14,383 nucleotides of DNA, from assembly GCA_947455285.1 (NCBI GenBank), contig CANGOK010000051.1, positions 1 through 14,383 on the forward strand, in the 5' to 3' direction. The translations under genes were made by a program, and so were the position numbers. The notes under the pieces are model-generated. The model had not been told where the DNA came from, ran no database searches, and saw only the letters and a program-made list of their open reading frames with translations. Positions 1-7,226 of this stretch are shown piece by piece; position 1 is the stretch's first letter, and each line of letters starts with the position of its first letter. The stretch is from Beijerinckiaceae bacterium. Lineage in GTDB: Bacteria; Pseudomonadota; Alphaproteobacteria; Rhizobiales; Beijerinckiaceae.

Positions 1-324
1 AGTGGCCTGCGCGAGATATTCGCGCTCGGGATGGTCCATGCCGCGACCGCTCTCCCAGACGAAGTGGCGAAGGCCGCCCATCAGATGGTGGAACAGGGAC
101 CAGGTGAAACCAAACAGCACGAGGCGACCGAACGGCGAACTCATGAACCACGCCGCGGTCTCGAAGCTCTTGGCGTCGGTCGCGGCGGCGATCAGCCACC
201 ATGCCAGAAGCAGCGTGCCCGCATAGAGCGCGGCGCCCGTGATTCGATGGGTGATCGACATCATCATGGTGAGCATCGGGCGATAAATGCTCAGATGCGG
301 GGATAGCGGCCGGTTCTGCGCCAT
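1..324 (-). CDS. sdhC: Succinate dehydrogenase cytochrome b556 subunit, C-terminus cut by window edge
   Basis: SdhC is a membrane anchor of respiratory complex II; with SdhD it binds heme b and ubiquinone and holds SdhAB to the inner membrane. The - strand reads openly for 108 codons from the ATG at 322-324 to the window edge, where the family usually ends after roughly 130 residues, so about 20 residues are missing. The N-terminus RPLSPHLSIYRPMLT, followed by SITHRITG (residues 23-30), is the family signature. Hydrophobic segments lie near residues 31-49 and 66-88. The second contains H-x3-G-x-R-H (residues 80-87), whose first His (His80) is the expected heme ligand by alignment with E. coli SdhC. 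A GAGGGA ribosome site (rev. comp. of 331-336) sits 6 nt before the ATG and fixes the start. sdhD, sdhA and sdhB presumably follow outside the window. Confidence 0.93.
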   Translation of the reverse strand, partial: MAQNRPLSPHLSIYRPMLTMMMSITHRITGAALYAGTLLLAWWLIAAATDAKSFETAAWFMSSPFGRLVLFGFTWSLFHHLMGGLRHFVWESGRGMDHPEREYLAQAT

Positions 325-378
325 CGGGTGTCCCTCTGTGACGAAATGCCCGGTCTCACTAATGGAAGTTGAGCATTC

Positions 379-393
379 GCGCAACGCTTGCGC
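379..393. other. Short perfect inverted repeat between tlpA and sdhC
   Basis: GCGCAA and TTGCGC flank a 3-base centre, giving a 6-bp stem. It lies 16 bases past the tlpA stop codon and about 55 bases before the sdhC start on the - strand. No run of T follows on either strand, so it is not a clear intrinsic terminator. It could be a weak terminator, an mRNA 3' end stabiliser or an operator for the sdh operon. No stronger assignment can be supported. Confidence 0.35.
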
Positions 394-409
394 TGCGGTG
401 GAGCGCTAT

Positions 410-1066
410 TTACCCGGCGGGAGGCCTGCCAAGAGCCCCCGACAGGAGCTTCACGGCATCCTCCGATGCCCAATCGGCGGGGCCTGGCATGACGCCGAGC
501 TCGCAGCCCTCGGGGTCGATGAGGATGGTGGTGGGAAGGCCCACGACCTTGCCCGCTTTCTTCAGAGTTTGAAAAATATCGGCTTTCTGATCCGAGTAAA
601 AGCCAAGTTTTTCCACCCCGGCCTCCTTCAGGAAGGTCTGGCGGCGCTCGAGGCGGGTCGTGTCGATATTGACCGCCACGACCTCGAAATCACGCCCGCC
701 GAGCTCGGCCTGCAGCCTGTCGAGGGAGGGCATTTCCTCCCGGCAGGGGACGCACCAGGTCGCCCAGAGGTTCAATAGTATGGTGCGGCCTTTGAACGCA
801 GCGAGCGTCACCTGCTGCCCATCCGGGCCGGAAAAGGCGATGGGCGTCGCCTCGCGCGGGCGCTTGGCGAGGGAGAGTGCCGCCACCTGTCCGCGCACAA
901 GCGGGGCCATCGCCTCGACGCGGGCTGCCGCCGCGGCGCAGGCTCCCGGCGCAGTTTCCTTGCCGGCGTGGCCGTAAATCCCGTATAGGAGCCCCGCGCC
1001 GGCGACGAGCGCGACGATCAAGACGGCCGGAAACCCGATTCTGCGAGGACTTGCTTCGTTCGACAT
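410..1066 (-). CDS. tlpA: TlpA, membrane-anchored periplasmic thioredoxin-like thiol:disulfide oxidoreductase
   Basis: This 218-residue protein has a short positively charged N-terminus, one membrane anchor (about residues 12-31) and a periplasmic thioredoxin fold. The active site is WCVPC with Cys105 and Cys108, inside the WATWCVPCREEMP block, and the cis-Pro loop is GLPTT (Pro178). Two further cysteines, Cys43 and Cys188, match the second, structural disulfide known in Bradyrhizobium TlpA; the closing PxxWASEDAxKL motif also matches that protein as I recall it. In Bradyrhizobium, TlpA keeps ScoI and CoxB reduced for CuA assembly of cytochrome aa3 oxidase, and the same role is inferred here. 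No strong ribosome site precedes the ATG. The gene diverges from argH with only 27 bases between starts and is followed on the same strand by sdhC. Confidence 0.93.
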   Translation of the reverse strand: MSNEASPRRIGFPAVLIVALVAGAGLLYGIYGHAGKETAPGACAAAAARVEAMAPLVRGQVAALSLAKRPREATPIAFSGPDGQQVTLAAFKGRTILLNLWATWCVPCREEMPSLDRLQAELGGRDFEVVAVNIDTTRLERRQTFLKEAGVEKLGFYSDQKADIFQTLKKAGKVVGLPTTILIDPEGCELGVMPGPADWASEDAVKLLSGALGRPPAG

Positions 1067-1093
1067 GCCGGGACCAGAACCTCAGGGGTGTTC

Positions 1094-2494
1094 ATGAGCA
1101 ACAAGATGTGGGGCGGGCGCTTCGCCAGCGGTCCCGACGCTATCATGGAGGAGATCAACGCCTCCATCGGTTTCGACTACCGTCTCGCCGCTCAGGACAT
1201 CCGCGGGTCCCGCGCCCATGTCGCCATGCTTGCGGAAGCAGGGATCGTGGGCCGCGAACATGCGCAGGCGATCGCGCGCGGTCTAGACCAGATTCAGGGG
1301 GAAATCGAGGCGGGGACCTTCGTCTTCTCCCGCTCCCTCGAAGACATCCATATGAACATCGAGTCGCGGCTCGCCGAAATCATAGGCCCGGACGCGGGGC
1401 GCCTCCACACCGCCCGCTCGCGCAACGATCAGGTCGCCGTCGATTTCCGGCTCTGGATCCGCGACACCGTCGACGACCTCGACCTCCAGATGCGCGACCT
1501 GCAGCAGGCTCTGGCCGAGCGGGCGCTGGAGAACGCCGGCGCCGTCATGCCCGGCTTCACCCATCTGCAGTCAGCCCAGCCCGTGACCTTCGGCCACCAT
1601 CTGCTGGCCTATGTCGAGATGCTCTCCCGTGACCGGGGCCGTCTGGCGGACGCCCGCGAGCGGCTGAACGAATGCCCGCTAGGCGCGGCGGCGCTGGCGG
1701 GAACCTCCTTCCCCATCGACCGCGAGGCGACGGCCCGGGCGCTCGGCTTTGACCGGCCCACCGCCAATTCGCTCGACAGCGTGTCGGATCGCGACTTCGT
1801 GCTGGAAGTGCTTGGCGCAGCAGCCATTTGCGCTGTGCATCTGTCGCGCCTCGCTGAAGAAATCGTACTCTGGGTCACGCCCCAGTTCGGCTTCGTGCAG
1901 CTGTCGGACAAGTTCACCACCGGCTCCTCGATCATGCCGCAGAAGCGCAATCCTGACGCGGCCGAACTGGTGCGCGGCAAGGCGGGCCGGGTGATCGGGT
2001 CGCTGAACGGGCTCATGATCGTGATGAAGGGCCTGCCGCTGACCTATTCGAAGGATATGCAGGAGGACAAGGAAGGGGCATTCGACGCGCTCCAGTCCCT
2101 GTCGCTCTGCATCGCCGCCATGACTGGGATGATCCGCGACCTTGCACCCGACCTCAAGCGCATGAAGGCCGCTGCTGGCGCGGGTTTCTCCATCGCCACC
2201 GATCTCGCGGACTGGCTGGTGCGCGAACTCAAGATGCCCTTCCGTCAGGCCCACCATGTGACGGGCTCGCTCGTGAAGCTGGCCTCCGACCGCAAGATCG
2301 GCCTCGAAAAGCTCTCCCTCGCGGACATGCAGAGCGTAGAGCCGCAGATCACGCAGGCCGTTTTCGAAGTGCTGGGCGTCGAAAAGTCCGTGCGCAGCCG
2401 CAAGAGCTACGGCGGCACGGCCCCCGCCAATGTGCGCGCGCAGGCCAAGCGCTGGGTCGCGAAGCTCGCCAAAGAGGCGGCGAAGGCGGGGTGA
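1094..2494 (+). CDS. argH: Argininosuccinate lyase
   Basis: ArgH cleaves argininosuccinate to arginine and fumarate, the last step of arginine synthesis, as a cytosolic homotetramer of the fumarase/aspartase superfamily. The 466 residues are the normal length. The superfamily signature GSSIMPQKRNP lies at residues 277-287 and carries the catalytic serine (Ser278 or Ser279). The upstream blocks HTARSRNDQ and MPGFTHLQSAQP, which contribute substrate-binding residues and the catalytic His, are intact. The ATG at 1094 is chosen because AGGGG at 1084-1088 lies 5 nt upstream and the protein then begins MSNKMWGGRF, as in relatives; the in-frame GTG at 1088 has no ribosome site. The gene diverges from tlpA and is followed by a repeat-bearing gap before lptM. 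Confidence 0.97.
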   Translation: MSNKMWGGRFASGPDAIMEEINASIGFDYRLAAQDIRGSRAHVAMLAEAGIVGREHAQAIARGLDQIQGEIEAGTFVFSRSLEDIHMNIESRLAEIIGPDAGRLHTARSRNDQVAVDFRLWIRDTVDDLDLQMRDLQQALAERALENAGAVMPGFTHLQSAQPVTFGHHLLAYVEMLSRDRGRLADARERLNECPLGAAALAGTSFPIDREATARALGFDRPTANSLDSVSDRDFVLEVLGAAAICAVHLSRLAEEIVLWVTPQFGFVQLSDKFTTGSSIMPQKRNPDAAELVRGKAGRVIGSLNGLMIVMKGLPLTYSKDMQEDKEGAFDALQSLSLCIAAMTGMIRDLAPDLKRMKAAAGAGFSIATDLADWLVRELKMPFRQAHHVTGSLVKLASDRKIGLEKLSLADMQSVEPQITQAVFEVLGVEKSVRSRKSYGGTAPANVRAQAKRWVAKLAKEAAKAG

Positions 2495-2523
2495 TTATGC
2501 GTCAAAATGTCGCATCCCAGATG

Positions 2524-2667
2524 CCCTTCTCCTTGTGGGGAGGATCGGTACGCGAAGCATGACGGGGTGTGGGTCGTGGGGCGCTAATCATTAGCGTCTG
2601 CGTGCAGGGCGCTCGCCTCGAAGATCTCACGACCCCCACCCCTCACCCCTCCCCACAAGGGGGAGGG
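2524..2667. repeat. Nested imperfect palindrome of 144 bp in the argH-lptM gap
   Basis: Three nested inverted-repeat pairs share one centre. The outer arms 2524-2543 and 2648-2667 match at 18 of 20 positions (CCTCCCCACAAGG core). The middle arms 2564-2578 and 2628-2642 match at 14 of 15 positions (CACGACCC core). A central CGCTAA-tca-TTAGCG hairpin lies at 2582-2596, slightly off centre. Transcribed, it would fold into one long hairpin. The CCTCCCC-ACAAGG type of arm recalls dispersed intergenic palindromes of alphaproteobacteria (RPE/BIME/MITE-like), but only one copy is in this window, so the family is inferred. It contains no credible gene. It may act as the argH 3' end or as a processing barrier before lptM. 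Confidence 0.75.
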
Positions 2668-2683
2668 GAGCGGCAAGCATTTC

Positions 2684-2698
2684 GCGGGATGCTCCCGC
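2684..2698. other. Small hairpin GCGGGA-tgc-TCCCGC upstream of lptM
   Basis: A perfect 6-bp stem with a 3-base loop lies just after the large palindrome and just before the candidate lptM -10 box. The sequence after it is not a clean T-run (AACGGCGCTTTT ends with four T), so it is at best a weak terminator for transcription arriving from argH. Confidence 0.35.
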
Positions 2699-2715
2699 AA
2701 CGGCGCTTTTGCCTC

Positions 2716-2721
2716 TATAGT
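2716..2721 (+). promoter_or_regulatory. Candidate -10 box for lptM-lysA
   Basis: TATAGT matches the sigma-70 -10 consensus at five of six positions. No good -35 element lies 16-18 bases upstream, so the support is partial. Transcription from here would begin near 2728. That would exclude the in-frame GTG at 2720 as a start codon and agrees with the TTG at 2744. Confidence 0.35.
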
Positions 2722-2743
2722 GCAGGCAACACGGAGATCAGGC

Positions 2744-2968
2744 TTGTCGACCCAGACCCTCATCAGATGCGCCGCCATCGCGCTCGTCGCCTTCGGACTG
2801 AGCGGTTGTGGCCGCCGCGGCAATCTTGAATCGCCGCCCGGCGCCCCGACGACGCAGGCGCCTTCGAACCAGAACTCCATCGCCGGCGGCCTTGATGGCT
2901 CAAAGGCGCAAAAACCCGCCGGGATCTCGGCTCCCAACGAGCCCTTCATCCTCGATCCGCTTCTCTGA
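2744..2968 (+). CDS. lptM: LptM-type small lipoprotein (LPS assembly)
   Basis: This is a 74-residue predicted outer-membrane lipoprotein. A charged start and a hydrophobic stretch (residues 8-18) lead to the lipobox LSGC, with the lipidated Cys22. The mature part begins CGRRGNLESPPGAP, the family's C-G-x-x-G-x-L-x-x-P pattern, followed by a low-complexity Ala/Pro/Gly/Asn tail. LptM (YifL in E. coli) helps disulfide maturation and assembly of the LptD-LptE translocon; the same role is inferred here from the family. I chose the TTG start because GGAG at 2733-2736 lies 7 nt upstream; the in-frame GTG at 2720 has no ribosome site and overlaps the candidate -10 box. lysA begins 14 bases after the stop, so the two are probably co-transcribed, an arrangement also found beside yifL in enterobacteria (dapF). 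Confidence 0.85.
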   Translation: MSTQTLIRCAAIALVAFGLSGCGRRGNLESPPGAPTTQAPSNQNSIAGGLDGSKAQKPAGISAPNEPFILDPLL

Positions 2969-2982
2969 GCGAATAAAGACCC

Positions 2983-4254
2983 ATGCATCATTTCGCCTAT
3001 CGCAACGGCGTCCTCCATGCCGAGGACGTCTCCCTTCCCGCCATCGCGGGCGAGGTCGAAACGCCCTTCTATTGCTATTCGAGCGCGACCCTTCGCCGCC
3101 ATTACGAAGTGTTCAGCGCCGCCTTTGCGGACCTGCCCGCGCTCGTCTGCTTCGCGATGAAGGCCAATTCCAATCAGGCCGTGCTGAAGACCCTCGCCGC
3201 GCTTGGCGCGGGCATGGATGTGGTGTCGGAAGGCGAGTTGCGCCGGGCGCGCGCCGCGGGCGTGCCGGGCGAGCGCATCACCTTCTCTGGCGTCGGCAAG
3301 ACCGCACGCGAAATCGAACTCGCGCTCGATGAAAAGATCCTCTGCTTCAACGTCGAATCCGAGCCCGAACTGCATGCGATCTCCGCCATCGCGCAGCGCA
3401 AGGGCGTGAAGGCGCCGATCTCCATCCGCGTGAACCCGGATGTCGACGCGCGCACCCACCACAAGATTTCGACCGGCAAGTCTGAAAACAAATTCGGCAT
3501 TCCGATTTCACGCGCCAGAGACGTTTACGCCGAAGCGGCGCGCCTGCCGGGCCTGCGCGTGACCGGCGTCGACATGCATATCGGCTCGCAGATCACCGAC
3601 CTCGAACCTTTCGACAACGCCTTTGCGCTGCTTGCCGAATTCGTGCGCGGGCTGCGCGCTGACGGCCATGCGATCGACCATGTCGATCTCGGCGGGGGCC
3701 TTGGCATTCCCTATCGCGAGGGCGAGGACCCCGACGCCTATCATCCCGAACGCTATGCGGAAGTGGTCCGCAAGCACGCCAAGGCGCTTGGCTGCAAACT
3801 CGTCTTCGAACCCGGCCGGCTCATCGTGGGCAATGCGGGCGTGCTGATCACCAAGGTGATCTATGTGAAGCGTGGCGATGGCAAGACCTTCGTGATCGTG
3901 GACGCGGCCATGAACGATCTCGTGCGCCCCACCCTCTATGAGGCCCACCACGATGTGAAGCTCGTGAGCGAGCCCTCTGCAAACGCGCCGACTGAAAAAG
4001 CCGATGTGGTCGGCCCAGTCTGCGAGACCGGCGACTATCTGGCGCTGGCCCGCGATCTGCCCGAACTCGCGCCGGGGGATCTCATCAGCATCATGTCGGC
4101 GGGCGCCTATGGCGCCGTGCAGGCGGGCACTTACAATTCACGCCTGCTCGTGCCGGAAGTTCTGGTCAACGGCGCCGACTGGGCCGTGATCCGCCCGCGC
4201 ACAAGCTATGAAGAACTGATCGGGCTCGACCGGATTCCCGCTTGGCTGGCGTAG
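2983..4254 (+). CDS. lysA: Diaminopimelate decarboxylase
   Basis: LysA decarboxylates meso-diaminopimelate to L-lysine, the final step of the DAP pathway, as a PLP-dependent dimer of the alanine-racemase-like fold. The 423 residues are full length. Lys60 in CFAMKANSN forms the Schiff base with PLP. HIGSQ (199-203, His199), the phosphate-binding GGGLGIPY (237-244) and EPGR (276-279) line the cofactor site. CETGD (347-351) supplies the Cys347 that reaches into the partner subunit's active site, and GAYG (374-377) follows. The gene lies 14 bases behind lptM. Only a weak AAAG-type ribosome site is seen before its ATG, so translation may depend on coupling to lptM. The short gap leaves no room for a lysine riboswitch. 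Confidence 0.97.
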   Translation: MHHFAYRNGVLHAEDVSLPAIAGEVETPFYCYSSATLRRHYEVFSAAFADLPALVCFAMKANSNQAVLKTLAALGAGMDVVSEGELRRARAAGVPGERITFSGVGKTAREIELALDEKILCFNVESEPELHAISAIAQRKGVKAPISIRVNPDVDARTHHKISTGKSENKFGIPISRARDVYAEAARLPGLRVTGVDMHIGSQITDLEPFDNAFALLAEFVRGLRADGHAIDHVDLGGGLGIPYREGEDPDAYHPERYAEVVRKHAKALGCKLVFEPGRLIVGNAGVLITKVIYVKRGDGKTFVIVDAAMNDLVRPTLYEAHHDVKLVSEPSANAPTEKADVVGPVCETGDYLALARDLPELAPGDLISIMSAGAYGAVQAGTYNSRLLVPEVLVNGADWAVIRPRTSYEELIGLDRIPAWLA

Positions 4255-4327
4255 GGCGCGATCACTAACTTCGGGGCTGGAAACCCGCGCCCGGCGTGTT
4301 ACTTTGCTCGCCAGAGCCGGAGTAGCC

Positions 4328-6913
4328 ATGAGCGTGCCCGAGTTTCCCAAAAAGCCAGCTTCACGGCTCGACCGCCTCGCGGCGCGCGCCGGATGGACGA
4401 TCGTCTGGGAGCGCGTCTGGCCCGTGGCCGCGACGCTGCTGACGCTCGGCGGCTTTTTTCTCGCGATCTCCTTTCTTGGCCTGTGGCTTGAGACGCCGCG
4501 CTGGGGACGCATCCTCGGCGTTGTGATTTTCGGCTTATTGGCGCTCGCCGCGCTGGCGCCGCTCGCCTTCATGAAGAGGCCGGACCGGTCCGAGAAGCTC
4601 GCGCGCATCGACCGCGATTCCGGCCTGCCCCATCGCCCCGCGACCGCGATGGAGGATCAGCTCGCCAATGAATACGATGATCCCACCACACGGATGCTCT
4701 GGGAGCTGCATCGCCAGCGCATGGAGCGCGCCGCGCAGGCCCTCACCCTGCGCCTGCCTTCGCCAAGGCTAGCGGAACGCGACCGCTACGCCCTTCGTTC
4801 CTTCGCGCTGGTCGCGGTCGCCGCCACCGCCTTCGTGGCGGGGCCGGAGAAATACGCCCGCGTCCTCGCCGCCTTCGACTGGCGCACCGAAGGCGCGCTC
4901 TCGCAGGGCTACAGGCTCGACGCATGGGTTGATCCGCCCGGCTATACGGGCAAGCCTCCGGTGATCCTGAACCTGCGCGATGAAACCGGCGCGAAGGCAA
5001 ACCGCCGTGTGCCTGCGCCCATCGGCTCGACCATCGTGGTGCGCAGCTCGCAGGGCTCGAACGTCTCGGTTGAAGTTGGCGGCGCTCTTGAAGTCGGCAA
5101 AGCCGAAGCGAAGGCGGTGAAGGCCGAGGCCAATGACTCTGAAATGCGCTGGAGCCTGAAGGGCGACGGCAAGCTCGTGCTGAAGCGCTTCGGCTCGATC
5201 ATCACCACTTTCGATCTCAACGCCATTCCTGATCGCGCGCCCACCATCAGCCTCAAAGGCGAAGCAACGGCCAACAGCCGCGGGTCCCTGACGCTGGGCT
5301 ACACAATCGACGACGACTATGGCGTGACCGATGCGCGCGCCGATTTCGCCAAGCCAGTCATGCGCGGCAAGGCGGTCACAGGGCGCACGCTCGTCGGAGC
5401 GCCGAAGATAGACCTCGCTTTGCCAGCGGGCTCTGGGGGCATCGGCGAGGCGCAGACGACCGCAGACCTCTCCGAACATCCTTGGGCTGGCGCGCGCGTC
5501 ACCATGACGCTTTCTGCACGTGATGAAGGCGGCAATGAAGGCCTGAGCGATCCTGTCGAAGTGACCCTGCCGCAAAGGACCTTCGTCAAGCCGCTGGCGA
5601 AGGCGCTCGTTGAGCAAAGGCGCAATCTCGTGCTGGCGCCCGATGAGCGGGGCCGCGTGCTTGGCGCCATCAAGGCCCTGATGATCGCCCCTGACCAGTT
5701 TGGCGTCGCCGCTGGCGTCTATCTCGGCTTCCACAACATCGCGAACCGCTTGACCCGCGCCCGTAAGGACGTCGATCTTTTGGCGGTCGCGGATTTCATG
5801 TGGGAGATGGCGCTTCGCATCGAAGACGGCGGATTGAGCGACGCCGAACGCGAGCTGCGCGCCGCCCAGCAGCAGTTGCGCGACGCGCTCAACCGGGGCG
5901 CGCCCCAAGATGAAATCAGCAAGCTGATGGAGCAGATGCGGGCTGCGCTCGACAAATTCCTCAACGAGCTCGCCCAGCAGGCCGATCGTCAGGACCGCGA
6001 GCAGCAACCGCAAAACCGCGCCGACAACGATAGCCGCACCGTCACCCCGCAGGACCTGCAGTCCATGCTCGACCGCATCGAGGAGATGATGCGCAATGGG
6101 CAGATGGCGGAAGCCCAGCGGATGATGGAGCAGCTGCAAAACCTGCTCGAAAATCTCCAGACCGCGCGTCGCCAGCGCGGCAGCGACCCGATGGCGCGGG
6201 AGATGAACCGGGCGCTGGATGAACTCGACCAGATGACCCGCGACCAGCAGGAATTGCGCGACAACACGTTCCGGAATCAGAACGGCAAGCAGCGTCGTCA
6301 GGCCCAGAGAGGCGATCGCAAGCAGCAGGGCATGCAACAGGGTCGTCCCGGCCAGAAAGGCCAGCAGGGCGATCAGGATGATGGCGACGAGGACGAGCAG
6401 AGCGCCGACGGGCAGGACGGCCAGTCCCTGCAGCAAAGGCAGGAGGCCCTGCGCCAGCGGCTCGACCAGTTGCAGCGCCGCATGAAAGAACTCGGCATGA
6501 AGGGCGACCAGAGCCTCGACGACGCCGAGGGCGCCATGAAGGAGGCCGAAGGCGAACTCGGCAAGGGCGAGCCCGGACGCGGCAAGGCCGTGGACGCTCA
6601 GGGGCGGGCGCTGGAGGCCCTGCGCAAGGGCGCGCAGGCCATGGCCCAGCAGATGCAGCCCGGCCCCGGCGACGAGAATGGCCCCGGCGATCCCAACGGG
6701 CCCATGCGGCAGGGCCGCTCCGGCCAGTCAGACCCGCTGGGGCGCGAATCCCACGACAAGCGCGACAATTCCCGCGCCCTCTATGACCCCTTGGGAACCC
6801 CCGCCGCCCAGCGCGCCCAGAAGGTGCTTGAGGAGCTGCGCCGTCGCCTGAGCGATCCGGCGCGTCCGCGCGAAGAGCTTGATTATCTCGAGCGTCTGCT
6901 GAAGCGTTACTGA
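4328..6913 (+). CDS. Large DUF4175 / TIGR02302 family membrane protein of unknown function
   Basis: This 861-residue protein has membrane segments near residues 32-54, 61-82 and 155-172. A long, probably extracytoplasmic region with beta-rich sequence follows (about 190-430). The middle part (about 440-640) is rich in predicted helices and coiled coils. From about 545 to 810 it is extremely rich in Gln, Arg, Gly, Asp and Met, with an acidic run DDGDEDE near residue 685. It ends with a conserved-looking helical tail (RAQKVLEELRRRLSDP...ELDYLERLLKRY). This architecture is that of the DUF4175 family, whose function I do not know. The start at 4328 is favoured by GGAG 5 nt upstream; the longer TTG start at 4304 has none. 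It lies 73 bases after lysA in the same direction, as in other Hyphomicrobiales, suggesting an envelope role; this is inference only. Confidence 0.9.
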   Translation: MSVPEFPKKPASRLDRLAARAGWTIVWERVWPVAATLLTLGGFFLAISFLGLWLETPRWGRILGVVIFGLLALAALAPLAFMKRPDRSEKLARIDRDSGLPHRPATAMEDQLANEYDDPTTRMLWELHRQRMERAAQALTLRLPSPRLAERDRYALRSFALVAVAATAFVAGPEKYARVLAAFDWRTEGALSQGYRLDAWVDPPGYTGKPPVILNLRDETGAKANRRVPAPIGSTIVVRSSQGSNVSVEVGGALEVGKAEAKAVKAEANDSEMRWSLKGDGKLVLKRFGSIITTFDLNAIPDRAPTISLKGEATANSRGSLTLGYTIDDDYGVTDARADFAKPVMRGKAVTGRTLVGAPKIDLALPAGSGGIGEAQTTADLSEHPWAGARVTMTLSARDEGGNEGLSDPVEVTLPQRTFVKPLAKALVEQRRNLVLAPDERGRVLGAIKALMIAPDQFGVAAGVYLGFHNIANRLTRARKDVDLLAVADFMWEMALRIEDGGLSDAERELRAAQQQLRDALNRGAPQDEISKLMEQMRAALDKFLNELAQQADRQDREQQPQNRADNDSRTVTPQDLQSMLDRIEEMMRNGQMAEAQRMMEQLQNLLENLQTARRQRGSDPMAREMNRALDELDQMTRDQQELRDNTFRNQNGKQRRQAQRGDRKQQGMQQGRPGQKGQQGDQDDGDEDEQSADGQDGQSLQQRQEALRQRLDQLQRRMKELGMKGDQSLDDAEGAMKEAEGELGKGEPGRGKAVDAQGRALEALRKGAQAMAQQMQPGPGDENGPGDPNGPMRQGRSGQSDPLGRESHDKRDNSRALYDPLGTPAAQRAQKVLEELRRRLSDPARPREELDYLERLLKRY

Positions 6914-6983
6914 TCCCTTCGCGCCATTCGCCCGTATGGGTTTGAGGCTGCGCTTGCCCGTAGGCCTATGGCTGATTAGTTGA

Positions 6984-6997
6984 GCGCCTTCCGGCGC
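6984..6997. other. Small hairpin GCGCC-ttcc-GGCGC before the HIG1-like gene
   Basis: A perfect 5-bp GC stem with a 4-base loop lies in the 113-base gap between the DUF4175 gene and the next gene, 29 bases before the latter's ATG. There is no T-run after it. The rest of the gap holds an 8-base palindrome TAGGCCTA (6961-6968) and nothing else I can assign; no cobalamin riboswitch is recognisable. Confidence 0.3.
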
Positions 6998-7026
6998 CCC
7001 GGTCGGACCACAACAGGATTGTCGTC

Positions 7027-7218
7027 ATGTCATACGCCGCCGCAAACTACCTCGTCGGCCTCGCCGTCTTCGCCGTTTTCGTCGTGCTGGCGCTGGGGCT
7101 CTTCAACATGCTGCGCGGCGGCAGCCCCAACCTCAGCCAGAAGCTGATGCGCTGGCGCGTGGGCCTTCAGTTTTGCGCGGTCGTGCTCATCATGGGCGTG
7201 ATCTGGTTTCGCGGATAG
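7027..7218 (+). CDS. Small twin-transmembrane (HIG1-like) protein
   Basis: This 63-residue protein consists of two membrane helices (about residues 7-28 and 46-61) joined by the loop MLRGGSPNLSQKLMRWRVGLQF. The N-x3-KLMRWRVxxQ segment resembles the basic/Gln motif of bacterial proteins annotated as HIG1-domain or 'twin transmembrane' proteins. Eukaryotic HIG1 proteins (Rcf1, HIGD1A) associate with respiratory supercomplexes and cytochrome oxidase. Whether this bacterial protein does so is not known to me. AGGA at 7015-7018, 8 nt upstream, supports the start. The next gene starts 8 bases after its stop, and that gene's ribosome site overlaps this stop codon, indicating translational coupling. 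Confidence 0.82.
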   Translation: MSYAAANYLVGLAVFAVFVVLALGLFNMLRGGSPNLSQKLMRWRVGLQFCAVVLIMGVIWFRG

Positions 7219-7226
7219 GAAATATC

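Noticed and set aside
287..778. 163-codon + strand frame opposite tlpA
   Set aside because: It is antisense to a protein with an intact WCVPC site and matching Bradyrhizobium motifs.
877..1632. 251-codon Arg/Pro-rich frame overlapping tlpA and argH
   Set aside because: The composition is almost all Arg, Pro, Ala and Gly, the mark of an out-of-frame reading of GC-rich genes.
2969..2982. Lysine riboswitch before lysA
   Set aside because: Only 14 bases separate lptM and lysA, and the lptM leader holds no such fold.
2584..3462. 292-codon - strand frame across the palindrome, lptM and the first part of lysA
   Set aside because: It covers two genes with clear motifs and its ends fall in the repeat; no domain is visible in its product.
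4769..6436. 555-codon open frame on the - strand opposite the DUF4175 gene
   Set aside because: It lies wholly within a well-supported gene, its translation is low in complexity (Leu/His/Ala rich) and resembles no family, and long antisense frames are common in GC-rich DNA with this codon bias.
6914..7026. Cobalamin riboswitch ahead of the adenosyltransferase unit
   Set aside because: The 113-base gap is too short for a complete B12 riboswitch and no B12-box-like sequence was seen.
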